From the NCBI GenBank assembly GCA_025050535.1, contig JALBVF010000004.1:1-64000 (forward strand): DNA of 64,000 bases, read 5' to 3'. Shown piece by piece: positions 63,834 to 64,000 of this stretch. Positions within the stretch are counted from its first letter, which is position 1. Each line of letters opens with the position of its first letter. The position numbers were made by a program, and so were the translations under genes. The notes beneath the pieces are model-generated. The model saw only the letters and a list, made by a program, of their open reading frames with translations. It was not told where the DNA came from and did not search any database. This DNA is from Candidatus Protistibacter heckmannii (GTDB lineage Bacteria > Pseudomonadota > Gammaproteobacteria > Burkholderiales > Burkholderiaceae).

Positions 63834-64000
63834 TCAGGATCCGACAACCAGCGCCATGCCCGCCGCCGCGAGCAGCGAGAAGGTTTCTCAGAACAGCGCC
63901 GAGGACATGAACGCGGTGGTCGGCGGCGTGAGGTACATCAGGCTGGTGACCTTGGTGGCCTTGCCCTTGCGGATCATCATGAAGAGCAGCGAAGTCGCGC
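63834..64000 (-). pseudogene. EamA/DMT-superfamily permease, C-terminal part with TGA (continues past window)
   Basis: On the minus strand ATSLLFMMIRKGKATKVTSL and MYLTPPTTAFMSSALF match the last helices of EamA drug/metabolite transporters. A TGA follows SSALF where relatives have Gly of the FGE motif (GGA to TGA), then ETFSLLAAAGMALVVGS to TGA 63834. The final helix would be lost. Confidence 0.7.

Overview
ORGANISM. The window reads as the chromosome of a high-GC betaproteobacterium of the Burkholderiales, most like Alcaligenaceae (Bordetella/Achromobacter relatives). The grounds are the block selO-msrB-yciB-bolA-ppiase-purL, the block rpsU-yqeY-dnaG-rpoD-tRNA, the block nudix-aat-bpt-pyrD, several Bug/TctC periplasmic receptors, and protein sequences of that type. 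The assignment rests on recalled family knowledge and gene order; no search was run.

LAYOUT. 1-0.9 kb: an IS630-type fragment (IS-A) sitting in a zinc-ribbon transposase-like gene. 1-12 kb: a protocatechuate/beta-ketoadipate cluster (pcaIJFHGB-pcaDC with a divergent IclR regulator) followed by a branched-chain-type ABC transporter (livHMGF). 12-18 kb: a malonate cluster (malonyl-CoA synthetase, TRAP transporter dctPQM, malonyl-CoA decarboxylase). 18-20 kb: uracil salvage (upp, NCS2 permease). 20-30.6 kb: small-molecule catabolism and Bug receptors. 30.7-32.4 kb: nested IS elements. 32.4-42.4 kb: acyl-CoA synthetase and the selO-purL block. 42.5-46.1 kb: IS-A, a decayed prophage piece and a CAU tRNA. 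46.1-52.6 kb: rpoD, dnaG, yqeY, rpsU and an HI0933-type flavoprotein. 52.6-64 kb: a third near-full IS-A, then a mixture of intact housekeeping genes (nudix, aat, pyrD, a D,D-peptidase) and broken genes.

MAIN THEME. About thirty genes are broken by in-frame stops, frameshifts, internal deletions or loss of a catalytic residue. Nearly all are catabolic, transport, regulatory or mobile genes. Long essential genes in the same assembly (purL 4.1 kb, rpoD 2.4 kb, dnaG 1.8 kb, pyrD, rpsU, tRNA) are clean. This pattern argues for relaxed selection in a recently host-restricted or niche-restricted lineage with IS630 expansion, and against random sequencing error. Whole pathways are affected: protocatechuate degradation, malonate use, uracil salvage and one arm of the N-degron tagging system. 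No CRISPR array, rRNA operon, secretion system or defence island was seen.

MOST NOTEWORTHY. Two IS-A copies share the same 105-bp deletion, which removes the first catalytic Asp of the transposase, and the same frameshift. They must have been moved in trans or copied by recombination, and their marker pattern looks mosaic. Several decayed genes look intact by length alone: the pcaF thiolase without its nucleophilic Cys, an M20 peptidase with compensating frameshifts, and a metallo-hydrolase lacking a metal-ligand segment.
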